Assembly (NCBI GenBank): GCA_028285205.1
Contig: JANQQA010000027.1
Span: 39,537-103,536 of the forward strand
Direction: 5' to 3'
Source: Bythopirellula sp.
GTDB taxonomy: Bacteria; Planctomycetota; Planctomycetia; Pirellulales; Lacipirellulaceae
Length of the DNA stretch: 64,000 bases
Positions 25,593 to 34,945 of the stretch are shown here, piece by piece. The translations under genes were made by a program, and so were the position numbers. Numbering within the stretch: position 1 is the first letter of the stretch; each line of letters opens with the position of its first letter. Below the pieces are notes generated by a model. It had not been told where the DNA came from. It did no database searches and worked only from the letters and a program-made list of their open reading frames with translations.

Positions 25593-26687
25593 TCACTTCG
25601 GGACAATCCAAACATTGCGATAGTAGACCGGATTGTTGTGATGTTGAATGAAAATGGGCCCAGGTTCGTCCGCGATAGTTTTGACGGGGCCCGCGGTTGT
25701 CGTGTGTGGCAGGTCTTGGTTCTCGTGAACGAGCACACCGTTGAGGCGGACCGTGATACGAGCTGGTTTGACGAGTTCGCCACCTCCATCAAAGCTCGCC
25801 GTCCGAAAGTCCACGTCGTAGGTTTGCCATGCTAGGGGTGGCAAACAAGCATTGGTCAGCGGCTCTGCAATTGAGTAGATGCCACCGCACTCATTCTGCC
25901 GACCTTCCAGTCCGAAGGAGTCGAGCACCTGCGTCTCATAACGACCCTGGTGATAGACACCGCTATTCCCACGCTGTTGATTGCGAGCGTAGGGTTTGTA
26001 GGGTGTGCGGAATTCCAAATGAAGTGAGTAGCTGCCGAATTTCTGTTTGGTCGTGATATTGCTGTTTGGCAGCAGCCCGTTTTCGACCTTACCATTAATC
26101 CAGGCATCGGCCGTCGTGCCGTCAAACAGCACCACGGCGTTCTCTGGCGGCTCAGCGCCAAGCGTCGGACTTGAACGCTCGAGTCGCGGTAACTCGGCAA
26201 TCCGCTCTTCTTTCTCGTATACCTGCGCGCGGTTGTCCGAAACGATCGCTGAAAACTTATCTCCATTGAGTTTGAGTTCCGACTTCGCTCGCTCCCCGCT
26301 CAGTTTCAACCTGCGCTTGTCAGGCGTCCACCCCGCGCCTGGGAGTCCGCCTTCCAGCAGATATCCATCGAACTTGCCGCCCCCCAAAGCAACGATCTGC
26401 ATACCCCATTTGATAGGCTGTTTCACTGAGCCGTACTCACCTTGAACAAGAAAATCGGGATCTTCCGCGGCAGCTTGAGTTGGATCTAACCATGTCAGTC
26501 GCGCAAGATTCTTCCTGGAAGCATCATCATCCTGTGCTCCTAAGTCACGGACAGCGTACGTCAGAGAAGTCGGCACTAATACCGCAAGGAAACAAGCTCT
26601 CCGAATTCCCGTCGAAGTTAGCAAGTCGATGCGATGGACGCTCAGTGACCGTCGAGCACTATGGTATCTGGTTTGATGGTTCGACAA
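25593..26687 (-). CDS. Secreted DUF1080 (3-keto-disaccharide hydrolase-like) protein
   Basis: 364 residues. N-terminal export signal with hydrophobic core A-C-F-L-A-V-L-V-P. The C-terminal ~190 residues form the DUF1080 lectin-like sandwich: V-V-L-F-D-G-T-T-A-D-A-W, G-S-Y-S-L-H-L-E-F-R-T-P, G-N-S-G-V-Y and the closing I-F-I-Q-H-H-N-N-P-V-Y-Y-R-N-V-W. Some members of this fold hydrolyse 3-keto-glycosides; others seem to bind sugars. The start is uncertain: no ATG precedes the signal, so TTG at 26687 or TTG at 26624 is used. 43 bases before the sulfatase gene in the same operon. Confidence 0.88.
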   Translation of the reverse strand: MSNHQTRYHSARRSLSVHRIDLLTSTGIRRACFLAVLVPTSLTYAVRDLGAQDDDASRKNLARLTWLDPTQAAAEDPDFLVQGEYGSVKQPIKWGMQIVALGGGKFDGYLLEGGLPGAGWTPDKRRLKLSGERAKSELKLNGDKFSAIVSDNRAQVYEKEERIAELPRLERSSPTLGAEPPENAVVLFDGTTADAWINGKVENGLLPNSNITTKQKFGSYSLHLEFRTPYKPYARNQQRGNSGVYHQGRYETQVLDSFGLEGRQNECGGIYSIAEPLTNACLPPLAWQTYDVDFRTASFDGGGELVKPARITVRLNGVLVHENQDLPHTTTAGPVKTIADEPGPIFIQHHNNPVYYRNVWIVPK

Positions 26688-26788
26688 CGGACGTTCTCAA
26701 ATCCTTCCGAACGGCCAGCCATTCTGGACGGCTGGGCAGTGGGTGAGAAATGTTCAGCGCAGTATGAACGATTCAAATGTAGGGCGTG

Positions 26789-27502
26789 TCAACTCTCAGA
26801 TGAAGCTAACGCTTTTTGGATATGCTTAACGACTTGCTTTGCCAGCTCAAGCGAGCCTGCGGGCGTCAGGTGAACGTTCCGGGGTGGCATCAACTCTGTC
26901 ATGCGCGGCAGGAGGAAACTGTAAAGATCGTTGACCGCAATGTTGTTGCGATGCATGATCGGCACCGCGATCTCGTTATACTTCGCTGACAAGCCTGCAT
27001 CGCGTAGTGGGCCACCGGGATCCTCAGGATAGGGGGTCGTGGTGGCGAATATGAGCTTTGCATTCGTTGCTCTGAGTTGCTGGACGATCCATTCCATATT
27101 CTCCTCGTACTGTTCCGGGCTAGCCTGCAATGGGTCTTCAGACTTTCTGCTGTTTCTTCCCGTAGCTGCGTCAACATGCTTGAGGTCGTGCAAGCCAAAG
27201 TTGAAGTGAATTGCATCCCAATTGCCATCGCCGAGCCACCTGGGCAGCTGTTTTCTTGCCTTGGTGGTACCCTCGCAATTCAGATACGAGCCCCCGTCGT
27301 TCAGCGGACGGAAGATTTGAACTTTGTCCAGCAGAATGCCTGTCACAAAATTCGTGTAGCCGATCGAGATGGAGTCGCCGAGCAGCAGAACTCTGGGGAG
27401 ATTCGTTTGAGATTTCGCACGCGCGTTTTGCGGCAACGGCCAAGCCCATCCAGCAGCAACTCCGGCCAGGCCGGTTGTGACAAACTTCCTTCTGGAATGC
27501 AC
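26789..27502 (-). CDS. SGNH/GDSL-family esterase, Tat-type signal, GTG start
   Basis: 237 residues. The start is set at GTG 27502 because GGGGAG lies about 8 bases upstream and the twin-arginine signal (H-S-R-R-K-F-V-T-T) begins directly there. Block I with the catalytic Ser is L-L-G-D-S-I-S; block III is H-F-N-F-G-L-H-D. The last block reads P-R-N-V-H-L-T-P, where related proteins have Asp shortly before the His; here Arg-Asn stands in its place, so the Ser-His-Asp triad may be reduced to a dyad. Such enzymes remove acetyl or other acyl groups from glycans. First gene of the fucosidase/sulfatase run. Confidence 0.85.
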   Translation of the reverse strand: MHSRRKFVTTGLAGVAAGWAWPLPQNARAKSQTNLPRVLLLGDSISIGYTNFVTGILLDKVQIFRPLNDGGSYLNCEGTTKARKQLPRWLGDGNWDAIHFNFGLHDLKHVDAATGRNSRKSEDPLQASPEQYEENMEWIVQQLRATNAKLIFATTTPYPEDPGGPLRDAGLSAKYNEIAVPIMHRNNIAVNDLYSFLLPRMTELMPPRNVHLTPAGSLELAKQVVKHIQKALASSES

Positions 27503-28217
27503 TGCACGCTCCCCTGTTTTTTGTTGATGAACTTGACCTATCGTAACGTTCGCTAGCCGATAACGGAAGTTCTGCAAGGCATCGCTGTATTGATGACAGT
27601 CCGACTACCACGATTGATTCAGTTCGCGTATGGCAGCTGATACGTGATCGCCCAAGTCGAACTAGAAGTCCGGCATATGGCTTTTTTCGGTCTGCTTCGG
27701 CAGCACCCCTGGCGCTTGCGGCGTGAAGTCAACAGCCGATCCGAATCGAAGCAGGCTCAGCACGTACCGCCAGCGCTCCCGACCTTTTGCCGTCAAAGTT
27801 AAGTTGTCGACAAGCCGTTATTGTGTCAAAGAAAACGGCTCACAATCCATCTTTTTTCCTCTTCGGTGATGTCGCATCCAACCGATGATGCGAGCGCAGT
27901 GAGCTTACAGACACCGTCATAGTGGGGTTGGGGTTCGAAGGAAGTACAGCCGGCCGTGACTGATACAGCGTTAACTCTGACTGAAGTTACAGAGGTCGCG
28001 GCAAGGTGGTTCGATCCGCCTTACGCCAAATTCCTGGAGGCGGACGATATCGGCGAGAGACTAACCTTCTGTCGTCCTTGGCGGTAAGCCATCGCACTAC
28101 TAGCCAAGTGGGTCTCAGATAGTTTACGCTTTTCTCCAAACAAGTACTCGCGTGATGCGTTAGAATTTCATGATATCATGGTAAACACTTGGCCCAGGCA
28201 GTTGGACAGAAAGTACT
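27503..28217. other. Long divergent intergenic region upstream of the fucosidase operon
   Basis: About 715 bases between two divergent genes, so promoters for both sides should lie here. I see no complete gene. The left 300 bases read, in reverse, like protein-coding sequence interrupted by stops (listed separately). The right half (27900-28200) contains a short AT-rich stretch near 28165 (TCATGATATCATGGTAAA), which is also a near-palindrome and would suit a promoter or operator of the gene at 28218. Confidence 0.45.
27662..27817 (-). other. Open 51-codon remnant without start, possible dispersed element
   Basis: Between stops at 27818-27820 and 27662-27664 the minus strand is open for 51 codons and reads as plausible protein: K-G-R-E-R-W-R-Y-V-L-S-L-L-R-F-G-S, then V-D-F-T-P-Q-A-P-G-V-L-P. 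No usable ATG or ribosome-binding site is present and the flanks carry stops in this frame. It may be the end of a decayed gene or a translated slice of a repeated intergenic element. I have a vague memory of similar short fragments being annotated in other planctomycetes, which I cannot confirm. Confidence 0.35.
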
Positions 28218-30818
28218 ATGTTGCATACAGAGATCTTAATGAACGTTCGTCGGTGCGTTTCGCAGAGGGCATTCACTGTTCTCTTGGTTTTATTCTCACT
28301 AGCGACATCGCTAAGTGATTTCTCTTTTGCCGAAGACGCCGAGAAGGATTATTCCTTTACGACGATCCTGCACTCGGGTCCAGTTCGAGGTCCGATGCTG
28401 GGGCGATCGGCAGTAATGTCTGATCCTATCGTGGGCGGTCTGGTGACCGGTGAACTCCAACCGCCTCAGGAAGGAGAGCCTTCAGGGACGGGTTTTCGAG
28501 GAACCGAGCACACGTGGAAAACGCTCTCGCTGGCCGACGATGGCACGTTTGAGGGTGAAGGGCTCCGCGGTGGTTATCTGTATTTGACTTATGAGGCAGA
28601 CGCAGAGGAGATCGTCGTCCTAAAGCCTAACGGGTTTTCCGAGGTCATGATCAATGGCGTGCCGAGAATCGCAGACATGTATGGAAAGAGCTGGGTCATG
28701 CATCCAGTCAAGCTTAAGAAAGGCTTGAACGAGTTCTGGTGTCGACTCGGACGCGGCAGGAACAAAGGTCTTCAAATGCAGTCGTCGACCAAGCCGGTCT
28801 ATCTGACGGACGTGGATGCAACGCTCCCTGATTTGCTGACTCACGAATCCGGTGATAGGTGGGCGGCTGTGCGTGTTTTGAACGCGACGGAAGCAACACT
28901 CGACGGTCTTAGCATACGTGCTGGCGAAGGTGAACACAGCAGGACCACAGCGATAGAAGGGTCTATCACTCCGCTATCGTCTCGCAAGCTGGCGTTCCAG
29001 GTGCACGATGCGGCAGATTCCCCAGGTGAACAATTAGTTCAAGTCGACCTGCTACAGGATGGGAAGGTCATCGATACAGCAGAGCTCGAGTTTGCCGTGA
29101 AAGAGCTGCCGAAGAACTATCGTAAAACTTTTGTGTCGGAGATTGATGGCAGCGTGCAGTTCTACGGAGTGCGAGAAGGTACAAGCCCATCAGGGACGAA
29201 ACCGGCTATGTTCCTCTCAGTTCACGGCGCAGGTGTGAACGCGTTGAGACAGGCGGGATCCTATAAGGCGAAAGGTTGGGGCCATGTCGTGGCACCGACG
29301 AACCGCCGCGAGTTCGGTTTTGACTGGGAAGATTGGGGGCGTCTGGATGCGATGGAAGTGTTGGCCGATGCGGAGGATCTTTTCCAGACCGACCCAGAAC
29401 GCACGTTTCTGACCGGCCATTCCATGGGCGGCCACGGCACTTGGTACCTGGGGGCAACGTATCCCGGTCGCTGGGCGGCAATCTCTCCCAATGCGGGGTG
29501 GCAATCGTTCTTCTCGTACGGACGGAGGTTTCGCGGGAGTCAAGCGGAGCAGCCAAGTCCCATGAAGCAAATGATGGACCGTGCGGCCAATACTAGCCGT
29601 ACTCTGGAGATGGTCCGCAACTACAAGCCGATGGGTGTGTACATCGCTCACGGCGACAACGACCGCACGGTGCCGGTGGAAGAAGCACGCGAGATGCGAG
29701 AGCATTTGGCCAAGTTCCACCCCGATTTCGCCTACTTCGAAGAGCCGGGCGGAGGCCACTGGTACGGTGTGGATCATCCGTACATCTTCGATTATTTCAA
29801 GTGGCATGCGCGGCAGGACATTCGCGATCTGGAATCCTTGGAGTTCCGAATTCCAAGTCCAGGCATCTCGCACAAGTGCTATTACATCACGCTCTACCAG
29901 CAGGAAGAGCCTTACGAGTTTTGTGGAGTTGTCTCGAACCAAACCATCCGGTCACGACGACAACGCCGGCACGACGAAGACATTAGCGAAAGAGAATTCG
30001 ACATCACGACAGAAAACCTGCGTTGTTTCGCAGTCGACTTAAGCCATTGTAAGGGCTTTCAGAAAGTCTCAATTAAAGTTGACGATCAGCCTATCGAGTC
30101 ACTCCCTTGGCCTGAGGCGGAAGAGGTGTGGCTAGAGAAGTCCGAAGGCACTTGGAGATCCGTGGCCCGTCCACAACGTCCCGACGAGAAGAATCCGGTC
30201 CGTTATGGCGGATTCAAGGATGCGTTCAGACACCGCATGGTGTTCGTTTATGCAACCCAAGGCGACGAATCAGAGAACGCCTGGGCTTACAACAAAGCGA
30301 GGTTCGACGCCGAGACGTTCTACTACCGCGGGAACGGATCCATCGACGTCGTGCCTGATAGCGAGTTTTCTCTCGAAGCGTATCAGGATCGATCGGTCAT
30401 CATCTATGGCAACGCTTCCACCAATAGCGCCTGGCAGCTGTTGCTCGAAGACAGCCCCGTACAGGTGCAACGTGGAGAGATTCAGTTTGCGGATCGCGTA
30501 CTCGCAGGCGATGATCTGGGCATCTACATGGTACGACCGCGACCTGACAGCGATATTGCCTCAGTGGGCGTGGTCGCGGGGACAGGGATCACTGGTTGTC
30601 GCTCCGTCAATCCAAACCGGTATTTTGTCGCGGGCACGGGCTTTCCCGACGTGATGATAATTACTCCTTCGATGTACACCGATGGCCACGACGGAGTGAC
30701 GGTCGCCGGGTACTTTGGCAACGATTGGAGCGTAGAGAACGGCTCATTCGCGTGGTCAGAAAATTCCAAGGACCCACAGGACGGCGAGGGCGCCGAAACC
30801 GTGTCACTGAAACCGTAG
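28218..30818 (+). CDS. Large secreted alpha/beta hydrolase of the prolyl-oligopeptidase/feruloyl-esterase type
   Basis: 866 residues. The signal peptide is near residues 18-38 (second ATG at 28239 is equally possible). An N-terminal beta-rich part (about 40-300) precedes the hydrolase domain: L-S-V-H-G-A-G near 335, nucleophile elbow G-H-S-M-G-G-H-G near 400, G-D-N-D-R-T-V-P-V near 480 with the likely Asp, and P-G-G-G-H-W-Y near 515 with the His. A further ~300-residue C-terminal domain is not assigned. Probably an esterase acting on acylated polysaccharide, transcribed away from the fucosidase run. Peptidase activity cannot be excluded. Confidence 0.82.
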   Translation: MLHTEILMNVRRCVSQRAFTVLLVLFSLATSLSDFSFAEDAEKDYSFTTILHSGPVRGPMLGRSAVMSDPIVGGLVTGELQPPQEGEPSGTGFRGTEHTWKTLSLADDGTFEGEGLRGGYLYLTYEADAEEIVVLKPNGFSEVMINGVPRIADMYGKSWVMHPVKLKKGLNEFWCRLGRGRNKGLQMQSSTKPVYLTDVDATLPDLLTHESGDRWAAVRVLNATEATLDGLSIRAGEGEHSRTTAIEGSITPLSSRKLAFQVHDAADSPGEQLVQVDLLQDGKVIDTAELEFAVKELPKNYRKTFVSEIDGSVQFYGVREGTSPSGTKPAMFLSVHGAGVNALRQAGSYKAKGWGHVVAPTNRREFGFDWEDWGRLDAMEVLADAEDLFQTDPERTFLTGHSMGGHGTWYLGATYPGRWAAISPNAGWQSFFSYGRRFRGSQAEQPSPMKQMMDRAANTSRTLEMVRNYKPMGVYIAHGDNDRTVPVEEAREMREHLAKFHPDFAYFEEPGGGHWYGVDHPYIFDYFKWHARQDIRDLESLEFRIPSPGISHKCYYITLYQQEEPYEFCGVVSNQTIRSRRQRRHDEDISEREFDITTENLRCFAVDLSHCKGFQKVSIKVDDQPIESLPWPEAEEVWLEKSEGTWRSVARPQRPDEKNPVRYGGFKDAFRHRMVFVYATQGDESENAWAYNKARFDAETFYYRGNGSIDVVPDSEFSLEAYQDRSVIIYGNASTNSAWQLLLEDSPVQVQRGEIQFADRVLAGDDLGIYMVRPRPDSDIASVGVVAGTGITGCRSVNPNRYFVAGTGFPDVMIITPSMYTDGHDGVTVAGYFGNDWSVENGSFAWSENSKDPQDGEGAETVSLKP

Positions 30819-31149
30819 TGTGGGATTCAGGTTGGGGCGACCTGCTAGTCTTGGCAGGCGCCCTGCGTGTTATCGTCCGATCTCTTGGGGGGCCAGTACC
30901 CGCCCCCTCGCGTTGGCTCAGTGCTGTAGGTGTGGAAAGCAACTGAATACACCGTTTGAGATCACCAGCGTGCACTTCTCCGCCCGGCATCGATGTCTAA
31001 GGCATGAGAATCAGCGGATCGACATGCTCAGGGACGCGGCAGATCGATCGGCGAAAGCATCAGTTCTTCCTGTCATTCTGATCTGAAGAGCGATACATTG
31101 GGTGCCGAAGGCCTTTCTTCTTGGAACGTTCGCAGCATGGTAACGTCAC
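30819..31149. other. Intergenic region, nothing identified
   Basis: 331 bases between two plus-strand genes. A hairpin can be drawn from GGGGG near 30888 and CCCCC near 30904, but it lacks a T-run. No reading frame resembles a protein. Probably holds the promoter of the GH31 gene. Confidence 0.4.
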
Positions 31150-33306
31150 ATGAATAATTTCATTCGCAGTCTAATATTAGTCTTTGGAATGGTGCCCGCT
31201 GGTCATGCCTTGGCGGATTCCACGCTCATTTCTTCAATGGAAACACTCCAATGGGAAATGGTGGCGCCCGGCGTCTGGCGCACGCAGATTGGTGATGAGC
31301 AATGGGGTGCGCTCGACTTTGCATCGCCACCGAGAGAGTCAGCTCTGACGGAGTTAGGGCCAGCCGAGTTTCCATTCGACAAGGCTCGTTGTCGCGGAGA
31401 CGTGGGACCCTCGCGGACCCACTTTCGCCTGCCAATCGAAGACACAGAGCGCCTCTACGGCATGGGACTTGAATTCCGCGGCGCCAATCGGCGCGGCCAA
31501 GTTTACCACCTCAAAGTAGACCACTACGGAGGGGTCAAGGGTTACACGCACGCTCCGGTTCCCTTTTATGTTTCCAGTGCCGGCTACGGCGTGCTTTTGA
31601 ACACAGCCAGACGACCCACGATTCACGCCGGTATCTCGAACCGTAAAGACAGCAAGCTGCCACCACGAGTGGATCGCACCACAGGCAAAGGATGGCAAGC
31701 CCGTCCAACGTCTGACGCGGTTGAGGGTAGCGTCTACGGCACAGGGCTGGAATTGTTCGTGTTCGGCGGTTCGTCTCCGCTGGAAGCAGTGCAGCGGTAT
31801 AACCTCTTCTGCGGCGGAGGCGTCTTGCCCCCGCATTGGGGGCTTGGTTTCGTCCATCGCATGCACACTAAGAGCAGCGACCAGGATGTGCTCAAAGAAG
31901 TCGCCGAGTTCGAAAAATACGACTTCCCGCTAGATGTGCTCGGACTTGAGCCGGGTTGGCAAAGCGCCGCCTACCCATGCACCTTCGACTGGGATCCTGG
32001 TCGCTTCCCAGATCCGCAGGGCTTCCTCGACAAGCTCGCCAAGAATGGGGTGCGGGTCAATCTGTGGGAGAATCCATTCGTTCATCCGGACTCTACCATG
32101 TACGAGGCCATCAGGCCTTACACCGGAAGCCACACGGTTTGGCTGGGCGAAGTGCCTGACTATAGTCTGCCAGAAGCACGTCAGGTGATGATGAATCACC
32201 ATAACAAGAACCACTTGGATCTTGGCGTGAGCGGTTACAAATTCGACGAAGTGGACGGGTTCGATGTCTGGCTTTGGCCCGATCATGCGACTTTTCCTTC
32301 CGGGCATGACGGCGCGCAGATTCGCCAACTCTATGGCCTGATGCTACAGAAGCTCTTGATGGATCAGTTTCGTTCGGTGAATAAGCGGACCTACGGACTG
32401 GTGCGCGGTTCCAATGCCGGCGCTAGCTCTCATGGATTTGTCATCTACAGTGACTACTACGACCACAAGGGATACGTCACAGCCTTGACGAACTGCTCGA
32501 TGGCCGGGGTCTTATGGACGCCAGAAATCCGGAGCGCACGCTCTTCGGAAGAATGGCTGCGACGTTTCCAATCCGTAGCCTTCTCGCCGATGCTCCAACT
32601 CAATGCATGGGCTTCTGGCACCAAACCCTGGAGTTTTCCGGAAGTTACTGATCAAGTTCGCGAGGTCGTTCAGCTTCGGATGCGTTTGCTTCCGTACTTG
32701 TACTCTGCATTTGCCGACTACCAGCAGCAAGGCATTCCGCCCTTCCGCGCAATGGTGCTGGAAGCGGGATTCGATGGTAGCGGAACGACGACTGGCGGAG
32801 AACTCGACGACGTCGAGAATCCGTACGCCGAAATCCAACGCCTGGAGAAAACCGACCAGTATATGATGGGCCCATCAATACTGGTTGCTCCAGCATTCAC
32901 GGGGGAGAGGAACAAGGAAGTCGTTCTGCCCAATGGAGACTGGTATGACTTCTATACTGGCAAATTCGTCGGGAACGGCGGAACCATCTCGGTAGAAACG
33001 CAATTAGACAGAATACCATTGTTTGTGAAGGATGGCGGCATCATACCGATGATGCCTGCAGTAAATAACCTGGCCACGTTGGGAACGAAGATACCCCTGG
33101 AAGTCAGGCATTACGGAAAGCAGGCTGGCACGTTTTCACTGTACGATGACGATGGTGAAACGTTCGACTATGAAAATGGGGAGTTTTCAGTTACTGAGCT
33201 TCGTGTACAGAAACTCGCCAACGGACTTAGTGGTGAACAAGGCCCCACGATCGGCGATTGGCAATCACGTTATGGCGCTGTGACCTGGAAGTTCATGACC
33301 GAATGA
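31150..33306 (+). CDS. Glycoside hydrolase family 31 alpha-glycosidase
   Basis: 718 residues with a signal peptide (about 1-22). GH31 layout: N-terminal beta-sandwich with Y-G-M-G-L-E-F near 104, a TIM barrel starting with L-D-V-L-G-L-E-P-G-W, the nucleophile region G-Y-K-F-D-E-V-D-G-F-D near 358, the acid/base region Y-S-D-Y-Y-D-H near 435, then P-F-R-A-M-V-L-E and a C-terminal sheet domain with G-P-S-I-L-V-A-P-A. The family includes alpha-glucosidases, alpha-xylosidases and sulfoquinovosidases; the E-V-D-G after the nucleophile Asp differs from plain alpha-glucosidases, so the substrate is open. Upstream of a sulfatase on the same strand. Confidence 0.93.
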   Translation: MNNFIRSLILVFGMVPAGHALADSTLISSMETLQWEMVAPGVWRTQIGDEQWGALDFASPPRESALTELGPAEFPFDKARCRGDVGPSRTHFRLPIEDTERLYGMGLEFRGANRRGQVYHLKVDHYGGVKGYTHAPVPFYVSSAGYGVLLNTARRPTIHAGISNRKDSKLPPRVDRTTGKGWQARPTSDAVEGSVYGTGLELFVFGGSSPLEAVQRYNLFCGGGVLPPHWGLGFVHRMHTKSSDQDVLKEVAEFEKYDFPLDVLGLEPGWQSAAYPCTFDWDPGRFPDPQGFLDKLAKNGVRVNLWENPFVHPDSTMYEAIRPYTGSHTVWLGEVPDYSLPEARQVMMNHHNKNHLDLGVSGYKFDEVDGFDVWLWPDHATFPSGHDGAQIRQLYGLMLQKLLMDQFRSVNKRTYGLVRGSNAGASSHGFVIYSDYYDHKGYVTALTNCSMAGVLWTPEIRSARSSEEWLRRFQSVAFSPMLQLNAWASGTKPWSFPEVTDQVREVVQLRMRLLPYLYSAFADYQQQGIPPFRAMVLEAGFDGSGTTTGGELDDVENPYAEIQRLEKTDQYMMGPSILVAPAFTGERNKEVVLPNGDWYDFYTGKFVGNGGTISVETQLDRIPLFVKDGGIIPMMPAVNNLATLGTKIPLEVRHYGKQAGTFSLYDDDGETFDYENGEFSVTELRVQKLANGLSGEQGPTIGDWQSRYGAVTWKFMTE

Positions 33307-33449
33307 CGGTGGACCTAAGTGGACGATCGTATCGCATGGCTGGGATCACCAGGCCAATACTGCGCCATTGCCGGTGTCGCCAAATCGGTGTTGCACGCGA
33401 CCTACTGCTCAAACATATCTGCCACGCAAAACACATTCTTGGTTCAGCC

Positions 33450-34895
33450 ATGAACTCGCTTGAAAGACCAGCATCAATTGCACTAAATGAACCCAAGCTG
33501 TGGTCACAGCGATTGTCCCGTTCAAAATTACGAGCTCGACGGCTGCGGATGAGTGGTTTCTTAGCCATGCTCGCCGTCGTCTGTTCCACGGTTGCAACTA
33601 GTGCGGCCGAGGAACGGCTACCCAACTTCGTCATCATCCTCGCCGACGACATGGGCTACGGCGATGCTAGTTGTTACGGCAGTACGAAAGTGGAAACCCC
33701 GCAGCTCGATCGATTAGCCCAGAGCGGTGTGCGTTTCACCGATTTCCATTCCAGCGGAAACGTCTGCAGCCCTACGCGAGCCGGATTGGTGACGGGTCGT
33801 TATCAGTATCGCGCCGGTCTTGCGAGCGTGGTCAACGCCGATCCCAATATAGAGGCTCATCATGGCGGTCTGCAGCCACAGGAATTCACGTTCGCTGAGG
33901 CATTGAAGTCGAAGGGTTACGCAACAGCGTTGATTGGCAAATGGCATCTTGGTTACGCGAAGAAGTACAATCCGTCCCATCACGGGTTTGATCGCTTTCG
34001 TGGATTCGTTAGCGGCAACATCGACTACATCTCGCATTACGATCGCATGGGTGTGCACGACTGGTGGCACGGTCTCGAGCTTGTTCAGGAAGCGGGTTAT
34101 TCGACTCACCTGATTACGCAGCATGCGTTGGACTTTATCGAGGAGAATCGAGAGCAGCCGTTCTGTCTCTACGTGGCGCACGAAGCTGTCCATGCACCAT
34201 TCCAAGGTCCCAGCGATCCTGCGGTGCGCGGACCTAATGCAAAGCAAAACTCCGATCTCTCACCGAAAGATGAGGCCTTTCTGGCAATGCTAGCTGAGAT
34301 GGACTCCGGCGTCGGCCAGATCGTTGATAAGTTAGCAGAGTTGCAGCTGACCGAGGACACGCTGGTCTTCTTCTTCTCCGACAATGGACCCGCAGCAGGA
34401 TCCGCCGGGCCTTTGCGTGGCCGGAAGGGTAGCAACTGGGAAGGAGGCCACCGGGTGCCAGCGATTGCATCTTGGCCGGGCAAGATCACTGCAGGGGGCG
34501 TATCTAGTCAACTTGCGATAAGCCTCGACCTGATGCCGACCATGCTTGAGATGGCGGGAGTCCAGCCGCATCCGGAGCGAAAGCTCGATGGGGTCAGCCT
34601 TGTGCCCTTGCTCCTTAGGGGCGAGCCGATCGGTCCTCGCAAACTCTACTGGAATCACCAAGCCATGCGCGATGGAAAGTGGAAACTGATCATCAACGGA
34701 AAGGGAGCCAACAAGGAGGTCGGGCTCTATGATCTGGAGGCCGATATCGGCGAAATCACCGATCTGGCCCGAAGCAACTCAGACCGCGTCGAAGCCATGC
34801 TGAACGATCTGCGTGCCTGGACCGATGACGTGACCTCGGCCGTGACGCCGCAGCCCGATGTGGCGAAATTCAATGATGCGAAGGACGCGTCGTGA
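33450..34895 (+). CDS. Type I sulfatase (arylsulfatase A-like)
   Basis: 481 residues from the ATG at 33450; a later ATG (33549) would place the hydrophobic signal core at the very N-terminus. Metal ligands in L-A-D-D-M-G-Y-G-D near 64-72; formylglycine motif C-S-P-T-R (106-110) followed by A-G-L-V-T-G-R-Y. G-K-W-H-L-G-Y and F-S-D-N-G-P motifs complete the active site. Of normal length for the family. 143 bases after the GH31 gene and on the same strand, so probably part of the same transcription unit. It should cleave a sulfate ester in the periplasm. Confidence 0.95.
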   Translation: MNSLERPASIALNEPKLWSQRLSRSKLRARRLRMSGFLAMLAVVCSTVATSAAEERLPNFVIILADDMGYGDASCYGSTKVETPQLDRLAQSGVRFTDFHSSGNVCSPTRAGLVTGRYQYRAGLASVVNADPNIEAHHGGLQPQEFTFAEALKSKGYATALIGKWHLGYAKKYNPSHHGFDRFRGFVSGNIDYISHYDRMGVHDWWHGLELVQEAGYSTHLITQHALDFIEENREQPFCLYVAHEAVHAPFQGPSDPAVRGPNAKQNSDLSPKDEAFLAMLAEMDSGVGQIVDKLAELQLTEDTLVFFFSDNGPAAGSAGPLRGRKGSNWEGGHRVPAIASWPGKITAGGVSSQLAISLDLMPTMLEMAGVQPHPERKLDGVSLVPLLLRGEPIGPRKLYWNHQAMRDGKWKLIINGKGANKEVGLYDLEADIGEITDLARSNSDRVEAMLNDLRAWTDDVTSAVTPQPDVAKFNDAKDAS

Positions 34896-34945
34896 AGCAC
34901 ATCCTGTGGGGCACTCCGCCAGTCTGAACCTTAGCAATTGCGTCG

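Noticed and set aside
28004..28021. Hairpin AGGTGG-TTCGAT-CCGCCT resembling a tRNA T-arm
   Set aside because: The loop has six instead of seven bases and no other tRNA arms are present upstream.
29217..29942. 241-codon open frame on the minus strand
   Set aside because: Antisense to the large alpha/beta hydrolase with G-H-S-M-G; no ribosome-binding site and no protein-like pattern.
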